Shown: piece by piece, positions 56,026-64,000 of the stretch
Position numbering within the stretch: position 1 is the stretch's first letter
How the letters are laid out: the number at the start of each line of letters is the position of its first letter
Assembly (NCBI RefSeq): GCF_000213055.1
Contig: NZ_CM001165.1
Location: forward strand, 3,266,945 to 3,330,944
Reading direction: 5' to 3'
Length of the DNA stretch: 64,000 bases
From: Streptomyces sp. Tu6071
GTDB taxonomy: Bacteria > Actinomycetota > Actinomycetes > Streptomycetales > Streptomycetaceae
Notes under the pieces: generated by a model
What the model was told of the DNA's origin: nothing
Databases searched by the model: none
Seen by the model: only the letters and a program-made list of their open reading frames with translations
Translations under genes and position numbers: made by a program

Positions 56026-56805
56026 TCAGGCGGCGGCAGCGGCCGGCTCGGCGCCCGCGCCCGTACCGCCGCCGGACTCCGTACCGCCGCTCGCGGCGGC
56101 GCCCGCGCCGCCGTCCGTCTCCGTACCCGTGCCCCCGGTCCTGCGGTGCCGCATCGGGTCGGCCCAGTGGGCGACGAGGACGAGGAGTCCTTCGACGAGG
56201 AGCGCGAGGGCGGCGACGAGGAGGGCTCCGGCGACGACCTGGGAGGTGTTCTGGAGGTTGAAGCCCGCGGTGATGACGCGGCCGAGTCCGCCGCCGCCAG
56301 GTATCGCGGCGAGGGTCGCGGTGGCGACGGTCTGCACGGCGGCGCTGCGTATCCCGGTCATGAGGAGGGGGAAGGCGAGGGGCAGTTCGACGCGCAGGAA
56401 GACCTGCCCGCCGCTCATGCCCATGCCGCGCGCGGCCTCGACGACGGCGCGGTCGGCCTCGCGCATGCCGATGTAGGCGTTGGTGAGGACGGGGGGTATC
56501 GCGAAGAGGACGAGCGCGATGAGCGTCGGCGTCTCGCCGTGCTCCCGCAGCGGGGTCAGCGAGAGCAGCGCGAGGAGGGCGAGGGTGGGGATGGCGCGGC
56601 CGATGTTGGAGATGTTGACGGCGAGCGCGCCGCCCTTGCCGAGGTGGCCGAGCCAGAGCGCGACGGGCAGGGCGATGAGGCAGGCGACGAGCATGCTCAG
56701 GCCGGTGAAGCCGAGGTGTTCGATCAGGCGGTGCTGGACACCGGCGTCGCCGCGCCAGTTCTTCCCGGCGCCGAGCCAGTCGAAGGCTCCGGTGAGCGCG
56801 TTCAT
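56026..56805 (-). CDS. Osmoprotectant ABC transporter permease
   Basis: 259 residues with five or six helices of the BPD_transp_1 fold, including FTGLSMLVACLIALPVALWLG and the EAA loop MREADRAVVEAARGMGMSGGQVFLRVELPLAFP. The C-terminus adds a hydrophilic Gly/Thr/Ala tail of about 40 residues with TESGGGTGAGAEP-like runs. ATG 56805 overlaps the preceding permease gene by 4 bp. It forms a heterodimer with that permease. Confidence 0.92.
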   Translation of the reverse strand: MNALTGAFDWLGAGKNWRGDAGVQHRLIEHLGFTGLSMLVACLIALPVALWLGHLGKGGALAVNISNIGRAIPTLALLALLSLTPLREHGETPTLIALVLFAIPPVLTNAYIGMREADRAVVEAARGMGMSGGQVFLRVELPLAFPLLMTGIRSAAVQTVATATLAAIPGGGGLGRVITAGFNLQNTSQVVAGALLVAALALLVEGLLVLVAHWADPMRHRRTGGTGTETDGGAGAAASGGTESGGGTGAGAEPAAAAA

Positions 56806-57533
56806 ATCGCCTCCGCGGGCGCCGGGTTCGTACGGGAAGCGGCGCGGCGCGCCTTGCGGGGCACACGGCCCGCGCGGGTCCACGGGGTCAGGAGCCGCTG
56901 GAGGCCGAGGAGGAGCAGGTCGGCGGCGACGGCGAGGACGACGCACAGCACGGAGGCGGCGAGCACCTGCGCCTTGAAGGTCGTGTCGAGGCCGTCGAGG
57001 ATGAGGGAGCCGAGGCCGCCGTAGTCGACGATCGCGCCGACGGTGGTGAGCGCGACGGTGGACACGGTCGCGATGCGGACGCCGCCGAGCACGGCGGGCA
57101 GCGCGAGGGGCAGTTCGACCTCCCACAGGAGGCGCCAGGACCCGTACCCCATGCCGCGCGCGGCCTCGCGGGCCTCCTCGGGGACCGCTTCGAGCCCGGC
57201 GAGGATGTTCCGCACGAGGATCGTCAGCGAGTACAGGACGAGGCCCGTCACGACGAGCGCCGGGGAGAGCCCGAAGACGGGGAGGAGCAGCGAGAACATC
57301 GCGAGCGAGGGGACCGTGTAGAGGATCGTGGTGAGGCCGAGCACCGGGCCCGCGAGCGGCTTGTAGCGGCGGGCGAGGACGGCGAGCGGCAGCGCGACGG
57401 CGAGGCCGATCGCGACCGAGACGACGGTGATGAGCACGTGCTGCACCGTCGCGTCCATCAGTTCCTGGCTGCGGGTTCGCAGATACTCGCCGCAGATCCA
57501 CTCGTTCGTGACCAAGCAGTTCTGTCCGCTCAT
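56802..57533 (-). CDS. Osmoprotectant ABC transporter permease
   Basis: 243 residues. BPD_transp_1 helices include VLITVVSVAIGLAVALPLAVLA and VVTGLVLYSLTILVRNILAGL. The EAA loop is VPEEAREAARGMGYGSWRLLWEVELPLALP. The N-terminus has two Cys (QNCLVTNEWICGEYL). A basic tail ends the protein. It is the first gene of the permease-permease-binding protein operon. A damage-type promoter motif lies about 210 bp upstream. ATG 57533 is chosen over further upstream starts that give no homology. Confidence 0.92.
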   Translation of the reverse strand: MSGQNCLVTNEWICGEYLRTRSQELMDATVQHVLITVVSVAIGLAVALPLAVLARRYKPLAGPVLGLTTILYTVPSLAMFSLLLPVFGLSPALVVTGLVLYSLTILVRNILAGLEAVPEEAREAARGMGYGSWRLLWEVELPLALPAVLGGVRIATVSTVALTTVGAIVDYGGLGSLILDGLDTTFKAQVLAASVLCVVLAVAADLLLLGLQRLLTPWTRAGRVPRKARRAASRTNPAPAEAI

Positions 57534-57744
57534 GCGCGAGCCCACCTCCTCCGGTCCCTGTTCGCCCCCGGACCTCCCGAGAACAGCCGTCCGACTACCC
57601 GCCGGCACGCACGCCAACCCCGCCGCGTCCGTACCGTGACCGAGCCGCGTCCGAGCCGCCGTCACGAGGTCCGGGCGTCCGCCCGAGCCGTGCCCGCAGC
57701 GCCGCCCGCTCGCGCGCGTTCGCACACGTGGTCGATCTGCCGCG

Positions 57745-57767
57745 ACCCTAACCCGGGCCACTGACAA
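57745..57767 (-). promoter_or_regulatory. Exact RecA-NDp (PafBC-type) promoter motif upstream of the osmoprotectant permease operon
   Basis: The minus strand reads TTGTCAGTG (57767-57759), eight bases, TAGGGT (57750-57745), matching TTGTCRGTG-N8-TANNNT exactly. A leader of about 200 nt without a gene would precede the permease ATG at 57533. The 317-bp region 57534-57850 also serves the divergent ATPase gene. Confidence 0.6.
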
Positions 57768-57850
57768 TCCTCCGAACTCTTCGTCGCCCCGTCGCATTCC
57801 GGCAACAAGCGGCAACACTGGAGACACAAGACCGACCACAATGGGGACCC

Positions 57851-59029
57851 ATGATCCGGTTCGAGCACGTCAGCAAGCGGTACGAGGACGGCACCACGGC
57901 CGTCGACGACCTGTCCTTCGAGGTCGCGGCCGGTGAACTCGTCACCCTCGTCGGCCCTTCCGGGTGCGGCAAGACCACGACGATGAAGATGGTCAACCGG
58001 CTCATCGAGCCGACGGCCGGGCACATATTCCTCGACGGCGAGGACATATCCGGCATCGATCCGGTCGAACTGCGCCGCCGCATCGGCTATGTCATTCAGC
58101 AAGTGGGCCTTTTCCCCCACAAATCGGTCCTCGACAACACGGCGACCGTGCCGCACCTGCTCGGCTGGAAGAAGGCGAAGGCGCGCGCCCGCGCCGCCGA
58201 ACTCCTCGATCTCGTGGGCCTCGATCCCTCCGTCTACGGCGACCGCTACCCCGAGCAGCTCTCCGGCGGTCAGCGTCAGCGCGTCGGCGTGGCCCGCGCG
58301 CTCGCGGCCGACCCGCCGGTCCTCCTCATGGACGAGCCGTTCGGCGCGGTCGACCCTGTCGTGCGCGAGCGCCTCCAGTCCGAGTTCCTGCGCCTCCAGG
58401 CCGCCGTGCACAAGACGGTCCTCTTCGTGACGCACGACATCGAGGAGGCGGTCCGGCTCGGCGACCGCATGGCCGTCTACGGCGCGGGCCGCATCGAGCA
58501 GTTCGACACACCGAGCACCGTCCTCGGCGCCCCCGCGACCGAGTACGTCGCGGACTTCGTCGGCGCCGACCGCGGCCTCAAGCGCCTCTCCGTCACACCG
58601 ATCGAGCCCGGCGACCTCGAACAGCCGCCCGTCGTGCGGCTCGACGACCCGCTCGCCGCGGTCTCCGCGCGCCTGCGCGCCGAGGACGCCCGCTGGGCCG
58701 TCGTCCTGGACGGCACGGGCGCGCTGCGCGGCTGGATCGGCGGTACGGAGGACGGGGCCGACGCGCTGCCGGAGACCGGCACCGTCGCGGACCGCGTCCG
58801 CCGCATGGAGGCGTGGCTGCCCGTCGGCGCGACGCTCAAGCAGGCGTTCGCGACGATGCTGCAGCACGACGCGGGCTGGATCGCCGTGACCGATCCGGGC
58901 GACGGCGACCGCTTCCTCGGCGTCCTCACCCCGGCCCGCCTCCACGAGGCCCTGCGCCGCTCGACGGCGGCGGACGCGCGCGACGTGGCACGCGCCGAGA
59001 TCGCCCTGGAGACGGTCAGTTCGGTCTGA
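57851..59029 (+). CDS. Osmoprotectant ABC transporter ATPase with CBS-like domains
   Basis: 392 residues. Walker A is VGPSGCGKTTTMKMVNRL, signature LSGGQRQRVGVARAL and Walker B VLLMDEPFGAVDP. These are followed by the switch His in FVTHDIEEAVRLGDRM. After residue 250 the PPVVRLDDPLAAVSARL and GWIAVTDPGDGDRFLGVLTP segments look like a CBS pair. In other bacteria the CBS domains of OpuCA bind c-di-AMP, so DisA could control this importer (inference). Unusually, the gene is divergent from its permeases and binding protein, not within their operon. Confidence 0.93.
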   Translation: MIRFEHVSKRYEDGTTAVDDLSFEVAAGELVTLVGPSGCGKTTTMKMVNRLIEPTAGHIFLDGEDISGIDPVELRRRIGYVIQQVGLFPHKSVLDNTATVPHLLGWKKAKARARAAELLDLVGLDPSVYGDRYPEQLSGGQRQRVGVARALAADPPVLLMDEPFGAVDPVVRERLQSEFLRLQAAVHKTVLFVTHDIEEAVRLGDRMAVYGAGRIEQFDTPSTVLGAPATEYVADFVGADRGLKRLSVTPIEPGDLEQPPVVRLDDPLAAVSARLRAEDARWAVVLDGTGALRGWIGGTEDGADALPETGTVADRVRRMEAWLPVGATLKQAFATMLQHDAGWIAVTDPGDGDRFLGVLTPARLHEALRRSTAADARDVARAEIALETVSSV

Positions 59030-59280
59030 GCGGCGGGGGGCCGGCGGAACGGGGTCACCTGCCGTCACCCGGCCGCGGGTGCGCGGTTCGGGTGGCGACG
59101 TTGCCACGGGCTCGCGTGGCCGCGGGTGTGGGCCGCCCCACACCCGTACCGCCGCCCCGTCCCCGTACCGCCGCGCCGCGTCCCGCCCCGCGGTCCCGCG
59201 CCTCCCGCGTACGCCCCTGACCAGCGTCGCCGCGCCGGACCCGCGTGCCCGCGCGCCCGCTCCCGCGCCCGTGCAGCGCC

Positions 59281-59286
59281 TACCCT
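59281..59286 (+). promoter_or_regulatory. -10 hexamer of a leaderless folP promoter
   Basis: TACCCT lies seven bases before the folP ATG at 59294, with no ribosome site. Confidence 0.5.
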
Positions 59287-59293
59287 GGGCGCC

Positions 59294-60157
59294 ATGAGTA
59301 CGTTGCGTGGGCGCGGTCGCGTCGAGGGTCTGCCCGAGTGGGACCGGTGCGCGGTCATGGGGGTGGTCAACGTGACGCCCGATTCGTTCTCGGACGGAGG
59401 ACGCTGGTTCGATACCGAGGCCGCGGTGAAGCACGGTCTCGAACTCGTCGCGCAGGGCGCCGACCTGGTCGACGTCGGCGGCGAGTCGACGCGCCCCGGC
59501 GCCTCGCGCGTCGACGAGGCGGAGGAGCTGCGGCGGGTCGTGCCCGTCGTGCGGGCGCTCGCCGCCGAGGGCGTCACGCTCTCGGTCGACACGATGCGCG
59601 CCCGGGTCGCCGAGGCGGCGCTCGACGCGGGGGCGCACCTCGTCAACGACGTGAGCGGGGGCCTCGCCGACGCCGCGATGGTCCCGATGGTCGCCGCGAC
59701 GGGCGCGCCGTTCGTCGTGATGCACTGGCGCGGTTTCAGCGAGGACATGAACGCCCGCGCCGTCTACGCGGACGTCGTCGGCGAGGTGGTGAGCGAGCTG
59801 GAGCAGCGCATGGCGGCGGTGGTCGGGGCGGGGGTCGCGCCCGAGCGCGTCCTGCTCGACCCGGGGCTCGGCTTCGCGAAGGCGACCGAGCACGACCTCG
59901 TACTCCTCGCGCACCTCGACCGGCTGCGCGCGCTCGGCCGCCCGCTCCTCGTGGCCGCGTCCCGCAAGCGGTTCCTCGGCCGCGTGCTCGCGGGCGACAC
60001 CTCGGCGGCCCCGCCGCCCGCGCGCGAACGCGACGCGGCGACCGCCGCGGTCTCGGCGCTCTCGGCGGCGGGCGGCGCCTGGGGCGTACGCGTGCACGAG
60101 GTACGGGCGAGCGCGGACGCGGTGCGCGTCGCGCGCGCCGTCGAGGCCGCCCGGTGA
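59294..60157 (+). CDS. folP: Dihydropteroate synthase
   Basis: 287 residues. FolP joins p-aminobenzoate to the pterin pyrophosphate and is the sulfonamide target. Motifs are MGVVNVTPDSFSDGG, LVDVGGESTRPGA, LSVDTMRARVAEAAL and NDVSGGLAD, with the ASRKRFLGR stretch near the C-terminus. It is the first gene of folP, an NTF2-like gene, folB, folK and a DUF3180 gene. The next gene overlaps by 4 bp. A long upstream open frame is not used. The leaderless -10 supports ATG 59294. Confidence 0.95.
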   Translation: MSTLRGRGRVEGLPEWDRCAVMGVVNVTPDSFSDGGRWFDTEAAVKHGLELVAQGADLVDVGGESTRPGASRVDEAEELRRVVPVVRALAAEGVTLSVDTMRARVAEAALDAGAHLVNDVSGGLADAAMVPMVAATGAPFVVMHWRGFSEDMNARAVYADVVGEVVSELEQRMAAVVGAGVAPERVLLDPGLGFAKATEHDLVLLAHLDRLRALGRPLLVAASRKRFLGRVLAGDTSAAPPPARERDAATAAVSALSAAGGAWGVRVHEVRASADAVRVARAVEAAR

Positions 60158-60666
60158 GCGCGCGCACGGCGGCCGAGGAGGTCGAGCAGGCGAACGCGGC
60201 CTACTACGCGGCGATGGAGGCCGGCGACTTCGACGCGCTCGCGGGGCTGTGGCTGGACACGACGGACGACGTCAACGACGGGGACGGCTCCGACATCGCG
60301 TGCGTGCACCCGGGGTGGCCGGTGCTCAGCGGGCGCGGCGAGGTGCTGCGCAGCTACGCGGTGATCATGGCGAACACCGAGTACATCCAGTTCTTCCTGA
60401 CCGATGTCGCGGTCACGGTGCACGGCCAGACGGCACTGCTGACCTGCACCGAGAACATCCTCTCGGGCGCCCCGGCCCCCGAGGACGAGGAGGGTCCGGG
60501 CCCGCTCCTGGGTCAGCTCGTCGTGGCGACGAACCTCTTCCGCCGCACGGCCGCGGGCTGGCGCCTGTGGTCGCACCACGCCTCGCCCGTCCTGACCAGG
60601 GACGACGACGAGGAGGACGGTCCCGACGAGGAGCCCCGGGGGCCGGGGGACGCGACGCCGGCCTGA
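60154..60666 (+). CDS. NTF2-like (SnoaL-type) protein
   Basis: 170 residues from GTG 60154, overlapping folP by GTGA. The N-terminal NTF2 fold reads VEQANAAYYAAMEAGDFDALAGLW, then VHPGWPVLSGRGEVLRSY and VTVHGQTALLTCTENIL. The C-terminus is an acidic tail. It is present in the folate operon of Streptomyces as I recall. Its role in folate metabolism is not established. A strong terminator follows it, which separates it from folB. Confidence 0.85.
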   Translation: MSARTAAEEVEQANAAYYAAMEAGDFDALAGLWLDTTDDVNDGDGSDIACVHPGWPVLSGRGEVLRSYAVIMANTEYIQFFLTDVAVTVHGQTALLTCTENILSGAPAPEDEEGPGPLLGQLVVATNLFRRTAAGWRLWSHHASPVLTRDDDEEDGPDEEPRGPGDATPA

Positions 60667-60702
60667 ACCGTAGCGCGACGCGGCACCCGCGTGCTCCGGG
60701 CG

Positions 60703-60738
60703 AAAAATCCGCTCACTCGGAAGAGTGAGCGGATTTTT
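60703..60738. terminator. Perfect 16-bp terminator hairpin between the NTF2-like gene and folB
   Basis: AAAAATCCGCTCACTC and GAGTGAGCGGATTTTT pair completely around a GGAA loop. The T-run makes this a classical intrinsic terminator, rare in Streptomyces, and the A-run on the other side makes it bidirectional. It would stop most read-through from folP to folB. Confidence 0.9.
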
Positions 60739-60751
60739 GACTTGTGCGGAG

Positions 60752-60760
60752 TTATCCACA
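60752..60760 (+). other. DnaA-box-like TTATCCACA
   Basis: Exact match to the E. coli-type DnaA box, 14 bp after the terminator. A single site has no proven role. Confidence 0.4.
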
Positions 60761-60879
60761 GATTGCGGGGGGTGGTCGAGTGGGGGGCCGAATCGCTGAA
60801 AGACTTGTTGCAGGGGTGCCCCCTGGGAGGGCGGGGGCTGCGCGCACACGGCTGCCGGCTCCCCACCCGCCATCGCCCC

Positions 60880-60902
60880 CTGTCAGCCCGCGCGGGTAGA
60901 TT
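60880..60902 (+). promoter_or_regulatory. RecA-NDp-like promoter upstream of folB
   Basis: CTGTCAGCC, eight bases, TAGATT matches TTGTCRGTG-N8-TANNNT at six of nine upstream positions with exact spacing. It would start a transcript about 100 nt before folB, after the terminator. Confidence 0.4.
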
Positions 60903-61005
60903 CGAATACGCCAGAAGCATTCGAACGCGGCCCCGCCGTGCCGGACGGCGCCGCCCGCGCCGGACGGGGAACCCTCGGGGGGCCGACGACCGCTGGAGTG
61001 AGTAC

Positions 61006-61365
61006 GTGGATCGTGTCGCGCTGCGCGGCCTGCGCGCCCGGGGACACCACGGTGTCTTCCCCGAGGAACGCGAGGAGGGCCAGACCTTCGTGATCGACCT
61101 GAGCCTCGGTCTGGACACGCGCCCCGCCGCCGCCGGGGACGACCTGGAGCGGACGGTGCACTACGGAGTGGTCGCCGAGGAGATCGTCGCCGTCGTCGAG
61201 GGCGAGCCGGTGGACCTCATCGAGACCCTCGCCGAGCGCATCGCGCGGACCTGCCTGCGGCACGCGGCCGTGCGCGAGGTCGAGGTCGTCGTCCACAAAC
61301 CCCAAGCACCCATCACGGTCCCCTTCGACGACGTGACCGTCACCATCACCCGGAGCCGAGCATGA
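61006..61365 (+). CDS. folB: Dihydroneopterin aldolase
   Basis: 119 residues. FolB cleaves 7,8-dihydroneopterin to 6-hydroxymethyl-dihydropterin and glycolaldehyde. Motifs are LRGLRARGHHGVFPEEREEGQTFVIDL, VHYGVVAEEIVAVVEGEPVDLIETLAERIA and VHKPQAPI. GTG 61006 has a GGAGTGA site six bases upstream. The TGA overlaps folK in an ATGA arrangement. Confidence 0.94.
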   Translation: MDRVALRGLRARGHHGVFPEEREEGQTFVIDLSLGLDTRPAAAGDDLERTVHYGVVAEEIVAVVEGEPVDLIETLAERIARTCLRHAAVREVEVVVHKPQAPITVPFDDVTVTITRSRA

Positions 61366-61970
61366 CCGCACGCGACCAGGTCCACGGGGACCCCACCGTC
61401 CAGCCGGTGCCGGCGTCCGTCGTCGCCCAGGTGGACGCCGCCGACACCACGCTGTCCAACCCGCACCGCGCCGTCGTCGCCCTCGGCTCGAACCTCGGCA
61501 ACCGCCTGGAGAACCTCCAGGGCGCGATCGACGCCCTGGAGGACACCCCGGGCCTGCGCGTCAAGGCCGTCTCGCCCGTCTACGAGACCGAGCCCTGGGG
61601 CGTCGAGCCGGGCAGCCAGCCCTCCTACTTCAACGCCGTCGTCTCGATCCGCACGACCCTGCCGCCCTCCTCGCTCCTGGAGCGCGCGCACGCGGTCGAG
61701 GAGGCGTTCCACCGCGAGCGCGCCGAGCGCTGGGGGCCGCGCACGCTGGACGTGGACATCGTCACGTACGCGGACGTCGTCTCGGACGACCCCGTACTCA
61801 CGCTCCCGCACCCGCGCGCCCACGAACGCGCCTTCGTCCTCGCGCCCTGGGCCGACATCGAGCCCGGCGCGAGCCTGCCCGGCCGCGGTACGGTCGGTGA
61901 CCTCCTCGCGGCGGTCGGCGACGAGGGCGTCACCCCGCGCCGGGACCTGGAACTGATCGTCCCCGAATAG
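61362..61970 (+). CDS. folK: 2-amino-4-hydroxy-6-hydroxymethyldihydropteridine pyrophosphokinase
   Basis: 202 residues. FolK transfers pyrophosphate from ATP to the pterin made by FolB. The core includes VVALGSNLGNRLENLQ, VYETEPWGVEPGSQPSYFNAVV, and RWGPRTLDVDIVTY with the metal-binding Asp pair, then LPHPRAHERAFVLAPW. About 35 residues precede the core. Translation is coupled to folB by ATGA. Confidence 0.95.
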   Translation: MTARDQVHGDPTVQPVPASVVAQVDAADTTLSNPHRAVVALGSNLGNRLENLQGAIDALEDTPGLRVKAVSPVYETEPWGVEPGSQPSYFNAVVSIRTTLPPSSLLERAHAVEEAFHRERAERWGPRTLDVDIVTYADVVSDDPVLTLPHPRAHERAFVLAPWADIEPGASLPGRGTVGDLLAAVGDEGVTPRRDLELIVPE

Positions 61971-62042
61971 CCGTTAGGGTCGACGAGGGGCGCTCGCGGA
62001 CGGGCCACGGGGCCCGTGGGCGTACGAAGGGACGACAGTCAG

Positions 62043-62525
62043 GTGCAGAAGCTCCGCCTCCGGGTGCTCGCCGGGATCTTCCTCGTGGCCGGGGTGCTCG
62101 CCTGGGCCGGGGCCCGGCTCTGGGACGCGTACGGGCAGCTTCCGTCCGTGCCCGTCGCCGCGCCCGTCGTCTTCTTCGCACTCGCCGCGCTGCTCCTCGC
62201 CACCGCGCTGTCGACGCGCTCCCGGCTCCGCGCCCAGCGCGAGCGCAGGCCGGAGGCCGAGGGGGTCAATCCGCTCCAGACGGCCCGCGCCGTCGTCCTC
62301 GGCCAGGCGAGCGCCCTCGTCGCCGCGGTCGTCGCCGGTCTGTACGGCGGCATGGGCGTGTTCCTCCTGACCCGCCTCGACGAACCGGCCCGTCGCGACC
62401 AGGCGGTCTACGCCGGTCTCACGGTGCTCGCGGGCGCGGCCGTCGTCGCCGTCGCCTTCTTCCTGGAGCACGTCTGCAAGCTCCCCGAGGACCACGACGA
62501 CGACACCCCGCACCCGGCGAGCTGA
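62043..62525 (+). CDS. DUF3180 family membrane protein
   Basis: 160 residues from GTG 62043. GTG 62016 nine codons upstream is an alternative. Four helices: VLAGIFLVAGVLAWAGARLW, VPVAAPVVFFALAALLLATAL, ALVAAVVAGLYGGMGVFLL and AGLTVLAGAAVVAVAFFLEHVC. LQTARAVVLGQASALVAA is the conserved DUF3180 core. Actinobacteria carry it after folK, but no role is known. The 214-bp spacer to folE (convergent) contains nothing clear. Confidence 0.85.
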   Translation: MQKLRLRVLAGIFLVAGVLAWAGARLWDAYGQLPSVPVAAPVVFFALAALLLATALSTRSRLRAQRERRPEAEGVNPLQTARAVVLGQASALVAAVVAGLYGGMGVFLLTRLDEPARRDQAVYAGLTVLAGAAVVAVAFFLEHVCKLPEDHDDDTPHPAS

Positions 62526-62739
62526 CAGAAGCAGAAGCCTCGCGGGCACGGGGCACAGCGGCCCAGCGATACGGGCGGGCTTCCCAGTGATACGGCCTTC
62601 AGCGGTCGGTACGCCCTCCAGCGGTACGGGCCTCCCACCGCCACCCCGCCGGTCCGGCCCCGGCCCGCCCCCGGCCAAAGCTCGGCGCCCGCAGCTCCGC
62701 ACACCCCCACCGCCGAAAGCTCAGCCCGTCACCGCACCG

Positions 62740-63345
62740 TCATCGCGCCATGATCAGGCTCATCGCCTCGGCCCGGGTCGCCGGGTCGCGCAGTTGTCCG
62801 CGCACGGCCGAGGTGAGGGTCTTCGCGCCGGGCTTGCGCACGCCCCGCATCGACATGCACAGGTGCTCGCACTCGATGACGACGATGACCCCGCGCGGCT
62901 CCAGTATCCGCATGAGCGCCTCGGCGACCTGCGTGGTGAGACGTTCCTGCACCTGGGGGCGGCGGGCGTAGACGTCGACGAGGCGGGCGAGCTTGGAGAG
63001 CCCGGTGATCTTGCCGTCCGACGCGGGGATGTAGCCGACATGGGCGACGCCGACGAAGGGCACGAGGTGGTGTTCGCAGGTGCTCTGCACCTCGATGTCC
63101 TTCACGAGGACCATCTCGTCGTGCCCGAGGTCGAAGGTCGTGGTGAGGACGTCCTCCGGCTCCTGCCACAGCCCGGCGAAGATCTCCTTGTAGGCGCGGG
63201 CGACCCGGCCCGGGGTCTCGCGCAGCCCCTCGCGGTCGGGGTCCTCGCCCACCGCGAGGAGGAGTTCGCGGACGGCGTTCTCGGCCCGCTTCTCGTCGAA
63301 GGCACCGATCGTGCCCTCGCCGTCCAGGGTCACCGGGTCGGTCAT
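62740..63345 (-). CDS. folE: GTP cyclohydrolase I
   Basis: 201 residues. FolE makes 7,8-dihydroneopterin triphosphate, the first folate step. Zinc and active-site residues are in [20 protein letters not shown] and the second Cys in [32 protein letters not shown] is also typical. It is on the opposite strand from the other fol genes, directly downstream of ftsH, with a stem-loop between them. Confidence 0.96.
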   Translation of the reverse strand: MTDPVTLDGEGTIGAFDEKRAENAVRELLLAVGEDPDREGLRETPGRVARAYKEIFAGLWQEPEDVLTTTFDLGHDEMVLVKDIEVQSTCEHHLVPFVGVAHVGYIPASDGKITGLSKLARLVDVYARRPQVQERLTTQVAEALMRILEPRGVIVVIECEHLCMSMRGVRKPGAKTLTSAVRGQLRDPATRAEAMSLIMAR

Positions 63346-63411
63346 GTCTGCCTCGTTCCGTTGCCGTGCCGCCGCCCGGGGCCGGTGCCCGGACCTGGGG
63401 ATACGGGAAAA

Positions 63412-63447
63412 CCCGCCCCCTCCAGGCTAAAACCTGGCGGGGACGGG
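63412..63447 (-). terminator. Stem-loop after ftsH
   Basis: CCCGCCCCCTCCAGG (63412-63426) pairs with CCTGGCGGGGACGGG (63433-63447) at 13 of 15 positions around CTAAAA. It lies between the ftsH stop and the folE start. Confidence 0.55.
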
Positions 63448-63476
63448 CTTCATTCCGGGCTCGGCTCTCGCCGTGC

Positions 63477-64000
63477 TCAGCTTTCGCCGCGGTCCTCCGG
63501 GGAGGACTCGGGCTCGGCCTGCGGCGTCTTGTCGACGGAGACCTGGCTCGGCTGGGTGCCGTTGGCGCCCGCGGTGCCATGGGCGCCGTGCGTGAGCTGG
63601 AGTTCCTTCGGCGAGAGCACCGGCGGCCTGGTGGAGGGCGTCCGGCGGGACGAACCGGTCCACGCCGGGCGGGCCGGGCGCTTCACGATCGGGGCGAAGA
63701 TCTCGGCGATCTCCTCCTTGCCGAGCGTCTCCTTCTCCAGGAGCGAGAGGACCAGGTTGTCGAGGACGTCCCGGTTCTCCACGAGGATTTCCCACGCCTC
63801 GTTGTGCGCGGTCTCGATGAGCTTCTTGACCTCTTCGTCGACGAGCGCCGCGACCTCTTCCGAGTAGTCGCGCTGGTGGCCCATCTCACGGCCCAGGAAG
63901 GGCTCCGAGTTGTCGCCGCCGAACTTGATCGCGCCGAGCCGCTCGGTCATCCCGTACTGGGTGACCATGGCGCGGGCGGTTCCGGTGGCCTTCTCGATGT
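63477..64000 (-). CDS. ftsH: ATP-dependent zinc metalloprotease FtsH, 3' end only
   Basis: The frame runs from the window edge to the TGA at 63477-63479, about 174 residues. IEKATGTARAMVTQYGMTERLGAIKFG, the FLGREMGHQRDYSEEVAALVDEEVKKLIETAHNEA segment and NLVLSLLEKETLGKEEI match the C-terminal protease domain. The zinc HEXXH motif and AAA domain lie outside. After residue PIVKRPARPAW a hydrophilic Ser/Thr/Pro tail of about 80 residues is added, longer than in E. coli FtsH but usual in Streptomyces. Confidence 0.92.
   Translation of the reverse strand, partial: IEKATGTARAMVTQYGMTERLGAIKFGGDNSEPFLGREMGHQRDYSEEVAALVDEEVKKLIETAHNEAWEILVENRDVLDNLVLSLLEKETLGKEEIAEIFAPIVKRPARPAWTGSSRRTPSTRPPVLSPKELQLTHGAHGTAGANGTQPSQVSVDKTPQAEPESSPEDRGES

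Noticed and set aside
54663..56261. Plus-strand frame with QPGxAPYDNP-like repeats
   Set aside because: Most of it is antisense to the substrate-binding protein gene. The repeat part lies in a spacer with no start signal.

Overview
The window reads as a core chromosomal segment of a Streptomyces. Base composition is very GC-rich, almost every codon ends in G or C, and GTG starts are common. The gene set is one I recall as conserved in Streptomyces chromosomes: proC and ilvD, radA-disA, mutY, sigE-cseA-cseB-cseC, clpC-lsr2, coaX-nadC-nadB-panC, an orphan nuoD, an osmoprotectant ABC importer, and a folate cluster running into ftsH. I see no prophage, transposase, CRISPR array, tRNA or rRNA.

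Layout. 1-8.9 kb: the end of an FG-GAP repeat protein, proC, an ABC-2 exporter behind an AT-rich palindrome, a methyltransferase, a membrane protein, ilvD, a TetR regulator and a TIM-barrel protein. 9.2-23.2 kb: a Ppx/GppA phosphatase, a Cys-rich protein, a membrane protein that fuses ECF-sigma-like regions to an anti-sigma-like finger, radA, disA (c-di-AMP synthase), a PAP2 phosphatase, a two-component pair with an unusual kinase, and mutY. 23.4-29.5 kb: the sigE-cseABC envelope-stress operon with cseC frameshifted, an M23 peptidase, and a decayed peptidase E gene ending at a dispersed repeat. 29.5-36.1 kb: clpC, lsr2, a GNAT acetyltransferase, a BlaI repressor and two small genes. 36.4-42.7 kb: a coaX-nadC-nadB-panC-DUF2520 cofactor block. 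43-53.4 kb: a threonine aldolase, an ArsR-type regulator, a second two-component pair, a MidA/NDUFAF7-type methyltransferase beside nuoD, and a pair of bacterial PH-domain proteins. 53.5-64 kb: a coiled-coil membrane protein, the osmoprotectant importer, folP to folK, folE, and the 3' end of ftsH.

How the genes connect. Three themes recur. Genome integrity: radA, disA and mutY are present, and four promoters match the actinobacterial RecA-independent DNA-damage motif TTGTCRGTG-N8-TANNNT, exactly or nearly so. They precede radA, a histidine kinase, the osmoprotectant permeases and folB. Envelope and osmotic stress: sigE-cse, the M23 peptidase, the PAP2 phosphatase, and a CBS-domain osmolyte ATPase that is a plausible c-di-AMP target. 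Cofactor supply: NAD, pantothenate/CoA and folate. Nine genes share a leaderless layout, with a -10 hexamer 6-8 nt before the start codon.

Most worth checking: the pairing of the MidA-type methyltransferase with nuoD; the DNA-damage-type promoters; the sigma/anti-sigma fusion; the cseC frameshift; and the split ATP-binding domain of the kinase at 19.8-21.9 kb. Statements about families and about other Streptomyces come from memory. No search was run.
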